Origin: Pseudofabraea citricarpa
Taxonomy: Eukaryota > Ascomycota > Leotiomycetes > Helotiales > Dermateaceae
Assembly (NCBI GenBank): GCA_029641185.1
Contig: JAPWGK010000002.1
Location: forward strand, 2,418,001-2,482,000
Length of the DNA: 64,000 bases
Direction: 5' to 3'
In this document: piece by piece, positions 22,782 through 34,676 of the stretch
How the letters are laid out: every line of letters starts with the position of its first letter
Position numbering within the stretch: the stretch's first letter is position 1
Translations under genes and position numbers: made by a program
Notes under the pieces: generated by a model
Databases searched by the model: none
What the model saw: the letters and a program-made list of their open reading frames with translations, nothing else
What the model was told of the DNA's origin: nothing

Positions 22782-24183
22782 ATGATTGAAAGCTTATTTG
22801 AGCCTGCCGCCAAGAAGCGCGGGGCAGAGTTTTTGGGCGATCAGCGACTTCAAAGGCACGACAAGCCATCGACAGCAGCCACAACGGGCTCCAGGCCTAA
22901 GTCTAAAGTCACATCCTTACTGTTGGCCCGAAATTGGAGGCTAGCCGTCCTCATTTGCTTCGCTCTCTGCGTTCTTAGTATCTATACCATTGCATCACAT
23001 CTCACAAACACAGGCAGTCATATCATCGAAACAGCTAGCTCTACGCTCACTCAGAAATATGGCTCGATCACGAACTCTATCGCCGATTCCTTCGAAGCCA
23101 TTACCAATACACAGACCTCCGAAGAGATAGCCAGTCTCATGACCGAATTCTACGAACTACTCGCGAAAATGGGATATTACGTACGACTCGGCATTGATCC
23201 AGCGACCTATACATCTTCTGGGCATCAATGTAACACTTGCGCTCGAGCTTGGATACTCGCAGAAGGCAATCCAAGTCATGCAGATGCTGCCGTATCTTGG
23301 CATTCAAGACGAGAACAACAAGTACGAGTTGGGCTGGGGGGATGAGTTCTTGTTAAATGGAGGATTCACAGACCTCAGAACCGATGAAGCATTGTCGCAA
23401 TGTCGGGATCCGTTCTATCTATTAGATGAAGACGAAGAGGAAAATAAACTTGGGTGGGATGATCCGGGCGGGAAGTACATGAAATCAGATTATATATGTC
23501 TTTCGGAACTTGCGAATCATGGCACAGTCATGATACTCAATGTCAAGAACTATAGGCTGTGGACCATCGACCAAGAAACGGGAAACTCGGATCCCATGGT
23601 CAAAGATAACGACTGGACAGTGTCAAAGAATGAAAATTCGTTGGACAATTTTGCATCCCGACCCGCAAGAGATGCTCTGAAATCATACATGCAGAAGTTT
23701 ATCAGCTTGGAGTGGATGCCATCGGAGTGGCCTGGTAGCTACGAGGGAGATAACTATGCACGCTTGTATATCGAGAATGGATGGCCGGACAACTTCAATC
23801 TTAGTGCCTTCAACATTTCTCGACTGCAGTGGCACGAAGACGAGTTTCGGCGTCGCAGAGCCGAGGAGCCATTCGAGCAAGTCCAGAAACTTGAAAGCGG
23901 GCTCAATCACAACTCTGAACTAGAGGTAATATATCTTCGTGTAATACAGGATGTCGATGCTGGTCTTGGGCTGCCGAGAACCGCCCCAACCAATCCTGAT
24001 GGCACTGTCGTAGATAGAGTTACTTATAGACAAGGTGTCATGAAAACCCTTGATGAAATAAGGGAGGGAATACTTTCTCTCGAGAAAAAGCTAACTGCTG
24101 CTCGAGAAGTGGTAAAGTTGGTCGACCCAGCCGTAGCTCAGGCGCGAAAAGAGAGAAAAGCAAAGTACGGCCAGCTGTCATAA
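22782..24183 (+). CDS. membrane-anchored fungal protein, probably frameshifted
   Basis: The first 133 codons (22782-23180) encode a basic cytosolic head, one membrane segment near residues 54-70 (LAVLICFALCVLSIYTIA) and a helical region ending ELLAKMGYY. The rest continues in a different frame to 24183. It contains WGDEFLLNGGFTDLRT, GWDDPGGKYMKSDYICLSEL and HGTVMILNVKNYRLW, and ends in a charged helix. Two readings exist. One is an 82-bp intron (GTACGA...TCGCAG, 23181-23262), which gives 439 aa in frame. The other is a 4-bp TACG duplication near 23177-23184 that breaks the frame. The second is favoured because the putative intron reads as good protein (IQRPIHLLGINVTLALELGY) in the downstream frame. 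I know this as an uncharacterised fungal family; function unknown. Confidence 0.65.
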
Positions 24184-24636
24184 AGCAGTGTATAGTTATG
24201 TACTACTTTCAAATGCGAAGTCGCGTTAAGATACCCTAAATGTTAATTTATTTCTCCTCCATTCAGTGGAATATCAGCGCATATATTTAGAAGTTCTCAA
24301 ATAATGCATAATATATATTCAGGGTGTGGACCAGCGCGTGCCCTTCATTTTGACAAATTACAGAATACCATCTCCAGGCGTTGCGATCGGTCAATTTAGA
24401 AAGGGTATTTATGGATAGGGCTTTCGTAAGCTCTCCTTTTTTGATATGGGGACAAAGATTGAGATGAATTTCAATGTATCACTGCATGGATTTCATTGCC
24501 AGAAATGCATGTTCAGTCAGTATCAAGTGATATAAACCAGTAAAATATGTACATGGAAAAGCCAACAGTATTTGCACAGTCGTAATTGCTATAGAAGCTT
24601 TGGGTCATTCCCTCGATCTTTTGAGCCTCCTGACAA
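24184..24636. other. convergent intergenic region
   Basis: About 450 bp between the 3' ends of the hypothetical gene (+) and the pectin methylesterase (-). It is AT-rich with no gene. Confidence 0.5.
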
Positions 24637-25717
24637 CTAAGAGAGATATGTGGTATCGACCCAAGTAGCATAATCGCTTCCCAAAATCGTTGAAATAGTC
24701 ACTGCGCTGCTCAGCTTGGACGAAAAGCTCGCTCTGGTTCCTGAAGCCCCGGTACCAGTGTTACCGTATTCTGTAAACTCAACATGGCCAGTTCTTTCAT
24801 CGCCTGTATTCCAGACCTTCCAGCCAGCGCTGTTGATGATGTTGGATAGCGCTGTGTTCTGGAAAGTGACACGTGCGTACTCGGCCCATGGGCGGCCAAG
24901 ATATACACCACCAGAAGTTGCTGTGGTAGAAGATGCAGCTGCGACGTTGGACTTGTTGATCACATAGTAGGAAACATCGGAGCTGGATGAGCGACCTGAG
25001 GCGGTAATATATCCATTGCCGTTAACGCGAATGTCAGAGCCGTCGATCCAAGCACGAGCGTGCTGCCCGAAAATGAAATCGGTGGCCCCAAGAATGTACG
25101 ATTTGGCATATAGCTGGTTGCCGACCTGTGCGAGAAGTGTGTCCTGGTAACCATAGAGACCGACTCCGTAGTAGCCTTGCTTAGTCTCGTAAGCACTCAG
25201 GGCAACAGCTTGGGAACCCTTGCCATAGGTGTTCTTGATATTGATGTTGTAGAACTTGGTATTGGCTGCATGGTTCGAAACAGTGGCTACAAAAGTCAGA
25301 TTTTGATCTGTAAGTGATAAAAAGGGAGACCCAACTTACCTGTAGCGTCATTGGATGAAGCACAGTCTGCCTGGCTACAAGAGTACTCGATGTTCACTAC
25401 ATTTGCTGTATATGAAGATGTGTCGGTTGTGTAGCCGTAGATGGTAAGGGCGGCTTTGCGAGCTGGGATATCAACTTGCTCCTTGAAGGTTCCGGAATAA
25501 ATGAAGATGCTCTGAGCAGTAGTAGATGTAGTGCTCAATGAGTCGATTGCTTTTTGAACCTGTTCTTTGTTAAAGGTTGTCTGCATATTAGATGGGAGTG
25601 GCTAACAGTGGAGTATGTTCCTCCCGAACCAACCGTTATGGCTCCTGAAGGAGGTGTGGTACGGCCCGCTGCCAGAACAGTAGCCACCAAGGCACTAAGT
25701 GTAACGTAGAGGCGCAT
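24637..25717 (-). CDS. secreted pectin methylesterase (CE8)
   Basis: Three exons on the minus strand: 25717-25607, 25559-25340 and 25286-24637. Introns are 47 and 53 bp, giving 326 aa. The signal peptide is MRLYVTLSALVATVLAAG. It is a right-handed beta-helix carbohydrate esterase of family 8. The active-site stretches are YGYQDTLLAQ (first catalytic Asp), LGATDFIFGQ (second Asp) and GGVYLGRPWAEYARV (the Arg/Trp substrate-binding block). The enzyme de-esterifies homogalacturonan in plant cell walls and so prepares pectin for endopolygalacturonases and pectate lyases. No membrane anchor. CreA-like sites lie upstream (see 26200-26253). Confidence 0.95.
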
Positions 25718-26880
25718 GATGAGAAGAGAACGACGAAGGTTTATGAACAAGGAAGTAAGTATAGCTTCAATGACAAGAACTTACAAGCTCATGGGACGAG
25801 CCGCCGAGAGCTTCTACTTATACAAACGCATCGGATGCTAAGACAACTCAACATAGTTCTCTCTCAATCTGTTCCTGAGCACTTGACGTGGGAGCCAAGA
25901 AATATATATAACCGCTGTTTGAAGGATATTGGTGCGAAAACTAAGCTTCTCGTTTAAAGTGGCTTTCTCCCTTTTTCTCCCTTGGCGAACTGTGGCGACC
26001 CAGATGAACCTCTCGAAACATTGGTGCAAATTTTCCAATGCTCTCAAGACAAAACGAGTCAAATGACACGGTGACTGCGGGGAATTTGACCATATTCGAC
26101 CAAGAAAGCAAATGATGCCCTGCAATCTCACCAGAAACTCCCGGAAGTTTTATTTCGGGAGATTTTTATTTGAAATGCCGGCAGCCCGCTTACTGGATTC
26201 CCCAGATTACCGGCTTCCCCGCTAAGCACTTTGCCCCTGTCTGGAATCCCCAGTTCGACGGTATATTTGATCTGCCAGTAGCACGACAATCACTATTAGC
26301 TCATCGATTTCCTTAATTGTGTTATTGCACACTTTCAGCTCTAAACTCAGCTTCTGCATTCTGTCACATCAACCGGATTTCCATTGTACGTTCCATCTAT
26401 TAAGCTTCAGGGAGTGAAACAAATGACACGTGTTCCCTATATTGCGGAAAAGAAAACAAAGCAAAATCATGAGACTATTGAACGCAAGATGGTCTCGGAG
26501 CCCGGATAGGTTCCACAGTCGCCAAGAATATAGTTACTATACCTGATAAGATTGCGCCATACGCAAGGTGAACACATGATGTTTTATTTAGTGTCATCTA
26601 TACGTGATAGTGGAGCACGTTGTGAAAATTCAACTTTCATCCGAACACCAAACTCGAAAGTGCGAGATATATTTGTCATTCGATGAGATATATACTTGAG
26701 AGGGGTAAAAGGCAATAAAGATCTACATATTCTTGATCTGATCTCTAAAAAGACGACATATGTACAGAATTGAAAACGAATGTCCATTTTTATTTGCATG
26801 AAAGTAAAGTGATCATTGACCGGCAGAAAAATGAATAGAAAAGAAAGGGTTTCATAAACTGTTCCTTCGAAGGAGGCCAT
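25718..26880. other. pectin methylesterase promoter region
   Basis: About 1.16 kb between the start of the pectin methylesterase and the 3' end of the AA13 gene, both on the minus strand. It contains a tight cluster of CreA-type boxes (annotated separately) about 480-540 bp upstream of the esterase ATG. No gene. Confidence 0.5.
26200..26253. promoter_or_regulatory. cluster of three CreA-like (SYGGRG) sites
   Basis: Three matches to the carbon-catabolite-repressor consensus SYGGRG lie within 54 bp, all on the minus strand, the strand of the downstream gene. CTGGGG is at 26200-26205, GCGGGG at 26217-26222 and CTGGGG at 26248-26253. Paired or clustered sites are the arrangement usually needed for CreA/Cre1 repression. 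The position suits glucose repression of the pectin methylesterase that starts at 25717. Confidence 0.5.
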
Positions 26881-28117
26881 CTAACGCCAGCTGCTACTCA
26901 CAGTCACAGCAGTAGCACATGTCTGTGGGACTGTAAAAGATCGATTAGGGTCGCTTTCCCAAGTGACTGTCCCAGAGCTCTGTACATTGAGGAACTTGTA
27001 CTGGAATGTTTGTCCCGGTGCTAGATTTACTGTGTAGGTCCACAGAGGGTTTGCAGTAGTGTATTGAGACGCAGATAGTGCTGGAGCAGAACCAGCGTCC
27101 CAGTTTCCAAGTTGAGAGATAGAACCGGCGACTTTTATGGTTTGCCCGTAAGATGTTGTGACGGCTTCACTGAATGTAACAGCGACGCTAGTAGCGGCTG
27201 TACAAGCAGACGATGTGGTAGAAGAGCTTAAGGTTGTGGTACTGCTGCTGATGGGTCTCGTAGAGGAGGATGAAGTTGGAGAACCACCACCACCGCCTGT
27301 GCCACCTGTAATTGCAATATCGGCACAAGTGAGATAGATCTGTCCTGTTTGAAAGGAGTTCCATCTCAAGGACAGAAGAGTATGACTGGAGGTGATATTT
27401 GGAATCTTGATTTTCTTTGTCACGGTATAACCACCGGCAATGGAAGTGTAGCATGAGTTTAATGGAGCATTATCGACACCATGGCACTTGTCGGATTCGA
27501 AGGCGTTGCAGGTGAACCAATCATTACGCCAGCATGATTGTCCTTGCTGGCAGTCAGGACTGTAGTTGCACGTCTGTCCAGAGACATCGGTGCAATCGAG
27601 GGTGCCGGCTTGGAAGCAGTCTTCGGCAGCTTGCTTCTCAGCGTCCGTTGGCAAATACCCAGGAGTTAAGAGTTTGTCGATGATGGCTTGATCTTCGCAA
27701 ATGCGGTAGCTGAACATGCCGCCATGATCACCATTGTTGTCTACACACCACTGAACGTCGACAACATCACCGGCTGTGTAGGTTGCAACTGGAGAATTTC
27801 CCCAATTTGTTGCTGGCTGATTGTAATCGATGCTGACACGAGCATTGTAGCCACAGGGACCACTTCGACCAACTTTTGCTGTGGTAAGATCAGGCCAAGA
27901 GGTGACTGGTTCCAGAATAGTACATTCTGGACATGAATCTAAACCTGCCTGTATGCCAAAGAAAGAATTAGTTGTTGACACCGAACGAAAATTTGGGCCG
28001 CATTGTTTTACATACCTCACGACCAAGTCGAGTTCGACTTGATGGTATGGTCAAATAGCCGTGTCCGCGAATGGTTGGGAGCAGGCTCAGGATTACCGCG
28101 AGGTTTCCTGACTTCAT
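26881..28117 (-). CDS. starch-active AA13 lytic polysaccharide monooxygenase with CBM20
   Basis: Two exons on the minus strand, 28117-28016 and 27948-26881, with a 67-bp phase-0 intron, giving 389 aa. The 18-residue signal peptide is followed directly by His19 ([14 protein letters not shown]), the N-terminal half of the copper histidine brace. The second brace His is in [14 protein letters not shown]. The catalytic domain is AA13: [37 protein letters not shown] and [18 protein letters not shown] Gly/Ser/Thr-rich linker follows. The C-terminal CBM20 starch-binding domain contains [15 protein letters not shown] and [12 protein letters not shown]. It oxidatively cleaves retrograded or granular starch and boosts amylases. 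Confidence 0.95.
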
Positions 28118-31100
28118 CGTGATGGTAAAAGTCTTCACAACAAGTATGGAAAACAAGGAGAAGTGTTTAGACTACTGCTGGTTGATTAAATAATTCCCTC
28201 AAGCAAGAAAGGCTATGTCGCTTTATAGATTTCTTGAACGCAAGATAAAGCTGCATTGGTGAAAAGTATCACTAGCATTCGGTCCTTCACCAGATATCAT
28301 ACCACTCAGGACACGCCGGAACTGCAGAGGAAAACAGAAACAGAACCTCAGCCATCTTTTTCGAGAAGAACTAGTCCAATGATATAATTTAGAATTTCTA
28401 GAACCTCGTCTACCACAGGACAGCACTAAGAAGGCCCGACTTCGGTTGGTATGAGACCGCAGACTCCTGCAAAAATTTCCTGAAGATCTAAAGAATTGTT
28501 TCTTTAGCCGGCGAACTGTCAAATCTTCGAAGCTTGTGACCTGACAGAAGCTTATTGTATACCTATGATCTTGTGGGCCGAGCCGCCGAAGAACGTCCGT
28601 CCTTCGGACAATGTCCAATTTTGGAAGTTTGAAAGGAACAGAAACCTAATTCGTATGCAAGATCCGGGGTAAAACTCCCCCGCATTTCTGAAGAGGGGTA
28701 AACCAATAATAGTCAGGTTCTTATTTTGGCCTTGGATCATTTGAACAAATGCGATTCCAAATTGAAACCCCATTTTTAGTGCAGGTAAATCCCATAGATG
28801 TCAACGAGTAATACTAAATAGTATTGAAAAACCCTCCAAAATTTTGGAACAAATTTTATAGTCCTTTTCACTCCAACTGAACAACAAATTTAGAACGTGA
28901 CTATATCAGGCTACGTTATGGGATTTCAATTCAATATCACAATGGGAAGAAGCTTGGTACCCCAACCTCGGTCTCATTGCCGTCAATAAGGCCGGCAATG
29001 ACATCAACTCCACTTATGTTGTCCGCCGTGCCAATAATGCTACGGCGGTAAACGACATCTGACTTTCTGTGAGAAAGTGCAAATATTGATAGCTTCATGT
29101 ACTGCCTTGCGAGTACAAAGTAATGTATCATGCAAAGTCGTGGAAATGAGTGGAACTTCGAGGCATTCGATCATCTCCGAGATTGATAGCTGTGGAAAGC
29201 GTATTATCGATGGAACTGAATAACATGTATGCGGACTCGTTGTCCTATTGAGAACCGCAACAAAGACCTTTCACAATTCTTCGAAGCCGTCTCCAACCAT
29301 CTTGACTTATCATCAGAACATGCCCGACTTGGTCAAGCTCTTGGACGAGAAGTCTGACTGTGTAACGCGCTCATACTGGATACCCCGCCAAACTACTCCG
29401 TTTGTGATTCAGAAAGATATTGCTAACGATTGTCGAGATACTAAGCGTTCGTAGAAAAGTGATGGCGATTGAGATATCCAGTAGCCGCTTCGTTCGTAGG
29501 AAAGTGTCCTCAGAAATTATATTTACATTGCCAGCTTGGCCCGATTCAAGTGTGGCGACAATACTCATAAGCTAGCGATGATAGCAACTCTAGTGTATAG
29601 CTCTATGAAATAGTTAGATACTGGGTGTTTTAAGGACGCTCTAACCAAGCTCACCATGATTCGTGCCAATTTATTTCGCGAGGGGGGATATGGAGGTGGT
29701 ATGTGTCAGGAAAAGCGGGGGAGGAGATCTAGCAAGCTGCTGATGGCTTACCTACGGCCAAAACTAAACTTCCGGCGACTATGAAAGAACATGAAGGAGG
29801 ACGAGGTAACAAACCTGGGAAATGAACTGCCCAGTTTTCTCATGCGTTGCCATGAAGGATCGACGACAATGGCAGCCGGGGTTACTTATTCCCGGACAAA
29901 ACACGTGACAATCTTTGCTACAAAAGGTGCAGCAAGGTTGGTTTCAATATAGGCTTGCCAATTGGTCAATTATCTGTGCGGATTTTGGAGTCTTTCTATC
30001 CTTTCGGCAAGGGTGGGGGATTCTATTACTGCTTATCAAGACATCGGTTCTCCCACCGCATAAATCAACAGATGTCTTGACGCTGCTTCGAATAATGACA
30101 ATATCTTGTAAGTTGTAAAAACTTGGAGGTATGTGACTGCATGAGGCTTTAGATGTACGTCAACAGCGTGAAAGTTCTTTTTGGTCAATGTCAAGGGAAA
30201 AGATGTCGAAAATATAAATACATCGTCAAAAGGAATCTCCGGTACGACACAGCTTATCCGACTTGTTTGTGCTTTATATATCTGTAAATAGCTTCAGCCA
30301 TCATGAAACTATATTGCTGTGGATAGAACAGCTTACCCTTTACTTATTCCTATACCATAGAGATATATAATTCCTATGTTGAGTGAAACTGAGAACCCAA
30401 ATGGCAACTGTTATTTTCCCACTCGGCCAATATACTGCGGGTAGTACCCAAGTATCCAGCTCTCGCTCCAGCATCTTGAAGTTAAAATGACTACCAATCA
30501 GAATGACATATGTCTCTAACATTGATGATATCCTAATTCTAGCATGTAAAAGCTGGGTAAATGTAGAAGAAGATCGCTCAAGTTTTTTAACCCCTTCATG
30601 GTGATGGCAGTTAGTATTTTGTGAGGGGATGAATATGTGCAAAAGAAATCTTACTTTTATAGCCGCGCTCGACTTTATCTTCCATGGTAACAGCAGTTAG
30701 TTTAATAATCTTTTTGATTCGATGTTCAAGTAGACAAGACCATCACTTGCTAGAGAACATGTCCCATGCTTAAACCCAATACATCAGAAGCCAGCCTATC
30801 GCCCTGTTGTTGGTGCAATTAACGACTAGCCAAGACTTTGACGGGAAATTTCTAGGTGACTTAGCGATATGTAAGTCAAAACTAAGGTAACTTATACCAT
30901 TGTGAGTTGACTAAAGAGACTAGCTAATCCCGTTGGCGCCAGCTATATTTGTTCAACGTACATTGCCATGGCGAAAGTAGTGACTCGATCTTAGATTGCA
31001 TTTGCTGTGCCACATGAATTTGGCATTGGCACCACAATGCTGGCATGCTGGTTCAGGCCAGGTGTCTTGGACGAGAAATCATCACGTGTATGGGCTGTCA

Positions 31101-31201
31101 GCAACACGAACGCGACAGGCACTACATACATAGGTGCGTTAAAACCCCCTTTTTGCGCAGTGACTGTACTACTATAATTTTTTAAGATTTCTTGCCATAT
31201 C
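28118..31201. other. 3-kb stretch with coding-like fragments but no intact gene
   Basis: No intact gene. Plus-strand fragments have coding-like character. The frame 28943-29062 reads WYPNLGLIAVNKAGNDINS and so on. The frame 29253-29357 reads RNKDLSQFFEAVSNHLDLSS and so on. Another fragment runs about 29435-29570. They are short, in differing frames and end in stops, which suggests remains of a decayed gene. They lie directly upstream of the MFS and polyketide-synthase relic, so they may belong to the same dead cluster, but I cannot name them. The AA13 promoter is at the left end and the MFS promoter at the right. Confidence 0.35.
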
Positions 31202-33271
31202 ATGGATAAACAGAATACAGAAAGCCTGCCTGGTAACGAAAAGATCCATTCAACGGCTGGCGACGGGATAGAGCTACAGCAAAATGTCGTGACCCAAGAG
31301 GGAGAATCTAGAAAATCTGTCATTGACGATGAAGACCATACAGAAGAAAAGAAGTACATGAAGGGATGGACACTGTATATGGTAACTCTAGGGTATAAGT
31401 CGTTTTAACTAATGCAATTCGTCGCTGAGTTGATGGCTCTAGAATCTGGATCGCGCTTTTCTTATCGACGCTCGAGACCACAATTGTTAGTACTTGTCTG
31501 GTCAACATCTCAGACTCTCTGAATGGCTTTGAACTGCGAAACTGGATTGTAACATCTTACTTCCTCACTTATACTGGTAGATCATCAACCCTCTTTTGCA
31601 CTTCAGACAGACTGATATATGCTTTGCGATATTCAAGGATTTCTAATAATATATGCGAAACTCAGCAGCATATTTGGCAATAAAACAATGCTCTTGCTTG
31701 CACTTGTTATTTTCACTGCATTTTCTATTGCGTGCGGTGTTGCAACTTCGATGAGATCGCTGTAAGTGTCTCCACCGAACCAAATCATTTTAACCATCTC
31801 ATTTTTCAAGGATTATTCTGCGAGCCTTTCAAGGGATGGGTGCTTCAGGGATTTACTCCATGGTGCTTGTCCTAGCTCCGACTCTAGTTCCCAAGAAAGA
31901 GTATGGGAAATACGTTGGGATAATATCTTCCGTGTTCGCACTGGCAAGCATCGTTGGCCCGATTTTAGGAGGAGCTATTGCTTCTAACACAACATGGAGA
32001 TGGGTATTTCTGCTAAAGTAAGAGAGCAATATTTTTGCTGAAGTATTTCCACTAACTCAACCAGTGCACCAGCTGGCGGCCTGGCCATCATTCTTATCGC
32101 TATTTTCCTACCTTCTGCTACATTCGACGAGTCTATTAGTCTTGGTGCTCGATTGAAAGCTAAGTTCTCCAAGAACAGTCTCCAACGAGTTGATATCTTG
32201 GGTGCGATCTTGGTTCTCGTCGGTTCCGTTCTACTTGTTTTCGCTCTAGAGGAAGGTGGATCCAGGTATGCGTGGGATAGTGCTGCCGTTGTGGCGTCTC
32301 TGGTTCTTTCAGCAATCGCATGGATATCATTTGTAGCATGGGAAATATGGTTGGAAAGAATCCAGGCCATACAAGAACCAATCTTTCCAATGCGGTTATT
32401 GAAAAACCGTGTTCTTGCAGCAATGATGGCGTAAGTTCACCATATTTTTGATTCAGAGGAGTTACTAACAAGGCTTCAAGCACCACTTTCCTGGTCGGCT
32501 TCCCGTTCGTGACGATCGTCGTAAATATCCCACAACGAGCACAAGCAGTTAATGGCTACTCTCCTGTGAAAGCAGGTCTAGCACTCTTAGCACTTTTGCT
32601 AAGTTCACCTTTTGCTACAACGGTGTCCGGGGTTCTCACTTCCAGTTTCAAAGTACCTCCTGTGTACTTGATACTCGTTGGAGCTGTTTTACAGACAATC
32701 GGTGTAGGCTTGACAATTAATCTACCCAGTACGGGAGGCGAATTTCCTAAAGCACAATACGCGTATGAGGTTATAATGGGGCTTGGATTTGGGCTAGTGT
32801 TGGCTACTGCTCTTACACTGGCGCAATTGATATACCATGATTCGGATGTAGGTAAGTTATTCCCGCCACTAGAATAGCGTCAATCGCGCATGTGGATAAT
32901 CGATTGCTAGGTCTCATTATGGGCGCACTAACACAAGTGAGGGTGATGGGAGGAACAGTGTCTTTGGCAATCTGGTAAGCCTTGCTGTCAACTCTCCTGT
33001 AGCAAAATTTCGACTAAAGTTCTTTAGCTCGGCTGTTCTCAGAAACCATCTTTCGTCCACCCTTCGAGCAGAGATTGGTCCACAAGAACTTCAAGGGATA
33101 TCTGAGAGTCTCTCATTTATCAAGGAGCTGAGTCCGGATCATCAAATTGCTGTCAGGAACGCCTTCGCGATAGGATATAATAAACAGATGCAGCTGTTGA
33201 CCGGTTTTAGTGGAGCTGCCCTGTTCGCTTCTTTCTTTCTCTGGGAGCGAAACCCAAGAGTGGTTAAATAG
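31202..33271 (+). CDS. DHA2-family (14-TMS) MFS drug/metabolite efflux transporter
   Basis: Eight exons: 31202-31392, 31443-31576, 31638-31761, 31811-32017, 32065-32430, 32481-32851, 32911-32974 and 33028-33271. All phases agree, giving 566 aa with no stop. A charged cytosolic N terminus is followed by about 14 hydrophobic segments. Family features are STLETTIVSTCLVNISDSL in TM1, FLIIYAKLSSIFGNKTMLL for the loop 2-3 motif A region, and the antiporter motif C-like SIVGPILGGAIASNTTWRW. Such transporters export drugs or self-made secondary metabolites. The adjacent polyketide-synthase relic suggests it was the exporter of a now dead cluster. Its intact reading frame implies recent or continuing selection. 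Confidence 0.9.
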
Positions 33272-33812
33272 ATTTCACCCCACTGAAGAAAATACTCAGA
33301 AAGCTCTTCCAAAATCGGTTTCATGTAGATAAAGGTTGAATTGTTGATCAAGACTAAGTATATGTCAAGAATTATCATTCCATTAACATGTTTACTTCCC
33401 GAGATCATCAACAATATTCAGGACTCTGTTAAGTGAAGACAGAAACCAACAAAACGCACAAGGGTTGAGCTAATCATGTTACGAAGACTACCGTTGAACT
33501 GAAGAGACTGCTTATACAAATCTAGATAGCATAGGAAGATCCTGTAGACCTTTTTGCATAGCAAAAGAGACATTCGTGGTTTTCAAGAAATTCAAGATTG
33601 AATGTCCAGGATATAGCGAAAGAGGCATTTTTCAGACCTTCGAGCAGCTAGTGTTCGAGTAGCAGCCCCTCACAGTGCTGCAACCCCCAAAGAATGCTTG
33701 AACGACTATTTGAAGATAATGCTGCTAATGAAAAGTTGTAGTCTAAGATCTGTGAGTTTGAAGGTAAGAACCCCAACCAGATAATGAAAATAATGACTCA
33801 CTCGAAAAAAAG
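33272..33812. other. spacer between MFS gene and PKS relic
   Basis: About 540 bp. No readable domain. It probably contains the MFS 3' UTR and further decayed sequence upstream of the polyketide-synthase relic. Confidence 0.4.
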
Positions 33813-34676
33813 GATATCATTCTCTTCAACATGACCCTAAACGACTCCGGTACTACTGTCGAGCCAAATTTGCAGGCCTCTTGGAACTTCTATGAGACAT
33901 TACCAACAAGTCTTGACCTTTTCACTCTGTTTTCATCTGGCTGCGGTATTGTGGGCAAGGTGGCCTAGCCAGCTACTGCGTTAGTCCGTAATATCTATGA
34001 AGATAAAATCCCATGATGCCGTATTAATAATCAACAGGAAGAAGCAACGGTGTTGAATTTGGGCATCATTCTTCCTGCAGCTTATGTTGCTAAGAACGTT
34101 GATGCAATGGGTCATATCATCTTCGTGCACAAGGGTGTGTTGCACTCAAAGAGCACCATGCCTTCCTTGCTCAACGATATTTGCGATCCAGCACCCCATA
34201 TATCCCCCACCTTCAAGTCTAAGATATCCCTTGGATTCAAGCTTCCTGAAGCATTACACTTAAAGGGTCTTATTGAGTTCCCAAATTGCATGCACGATCC
34301 GTTCCTTCGCTATTCGTTTCAATCTCGCACACATATTAAGAATGTAGAAGATGCCAAAGAACGTTGTCAATTGTGGCATGCTGCTAGTCGCTGGTGGAGC
34401 TCGAGAGGCTGCAGGGCCATTATCGTGGAGGTTATTGCGAGGAAATCTCGACGGTGCTCGAACGAAAAATCGTCCCTAAGAGCCCTTGAGTGTCTGTCGA
34501 GTAGATTCCCTGATAGGTGTCAAGCTACGTGCGTAGAATTCGCAGAACATAAGCTCAGAGATTGTTGTGTTCGATATCGTGGGAGAGACTGAGGTGCCCA
34601 CATGCCCCTCTTTGGGCGACATGGTTATGGTGCGAATCTCTCTCGTCAATTTCAATGCGACAGAGGAATAGACGGG
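33813..34676 (+). pseudogene. relic of a highly reducing polyketide synthase (KR-ACP end)
   Basis: A decayed C-terminal stump of an HR-PKS. From 33813, one frame reads TTVEPNLQASWNFYETLPTS and LDLFTLFSSGCGIVGKVA, the catalytic-core region of a ketoreductase. It then meets TAG at 33966 and another stop before 34050. The same frame resumes with EEATVLNLGIILPAAYVAKN and runs through typical KR-to-ACP linker sequence. In a different frame, 34501-34671 encodes an acyl-carrier-protein core: VDSLIGVKLRA, a TAG at 34534 where a Trp is expected, then SSEIVVFDIVGET. That includes the DSL serine for phosphopantetheine. With stops plus a frameshift and no upstream KS/AT, it is non-functional. Confidence 0.8.
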
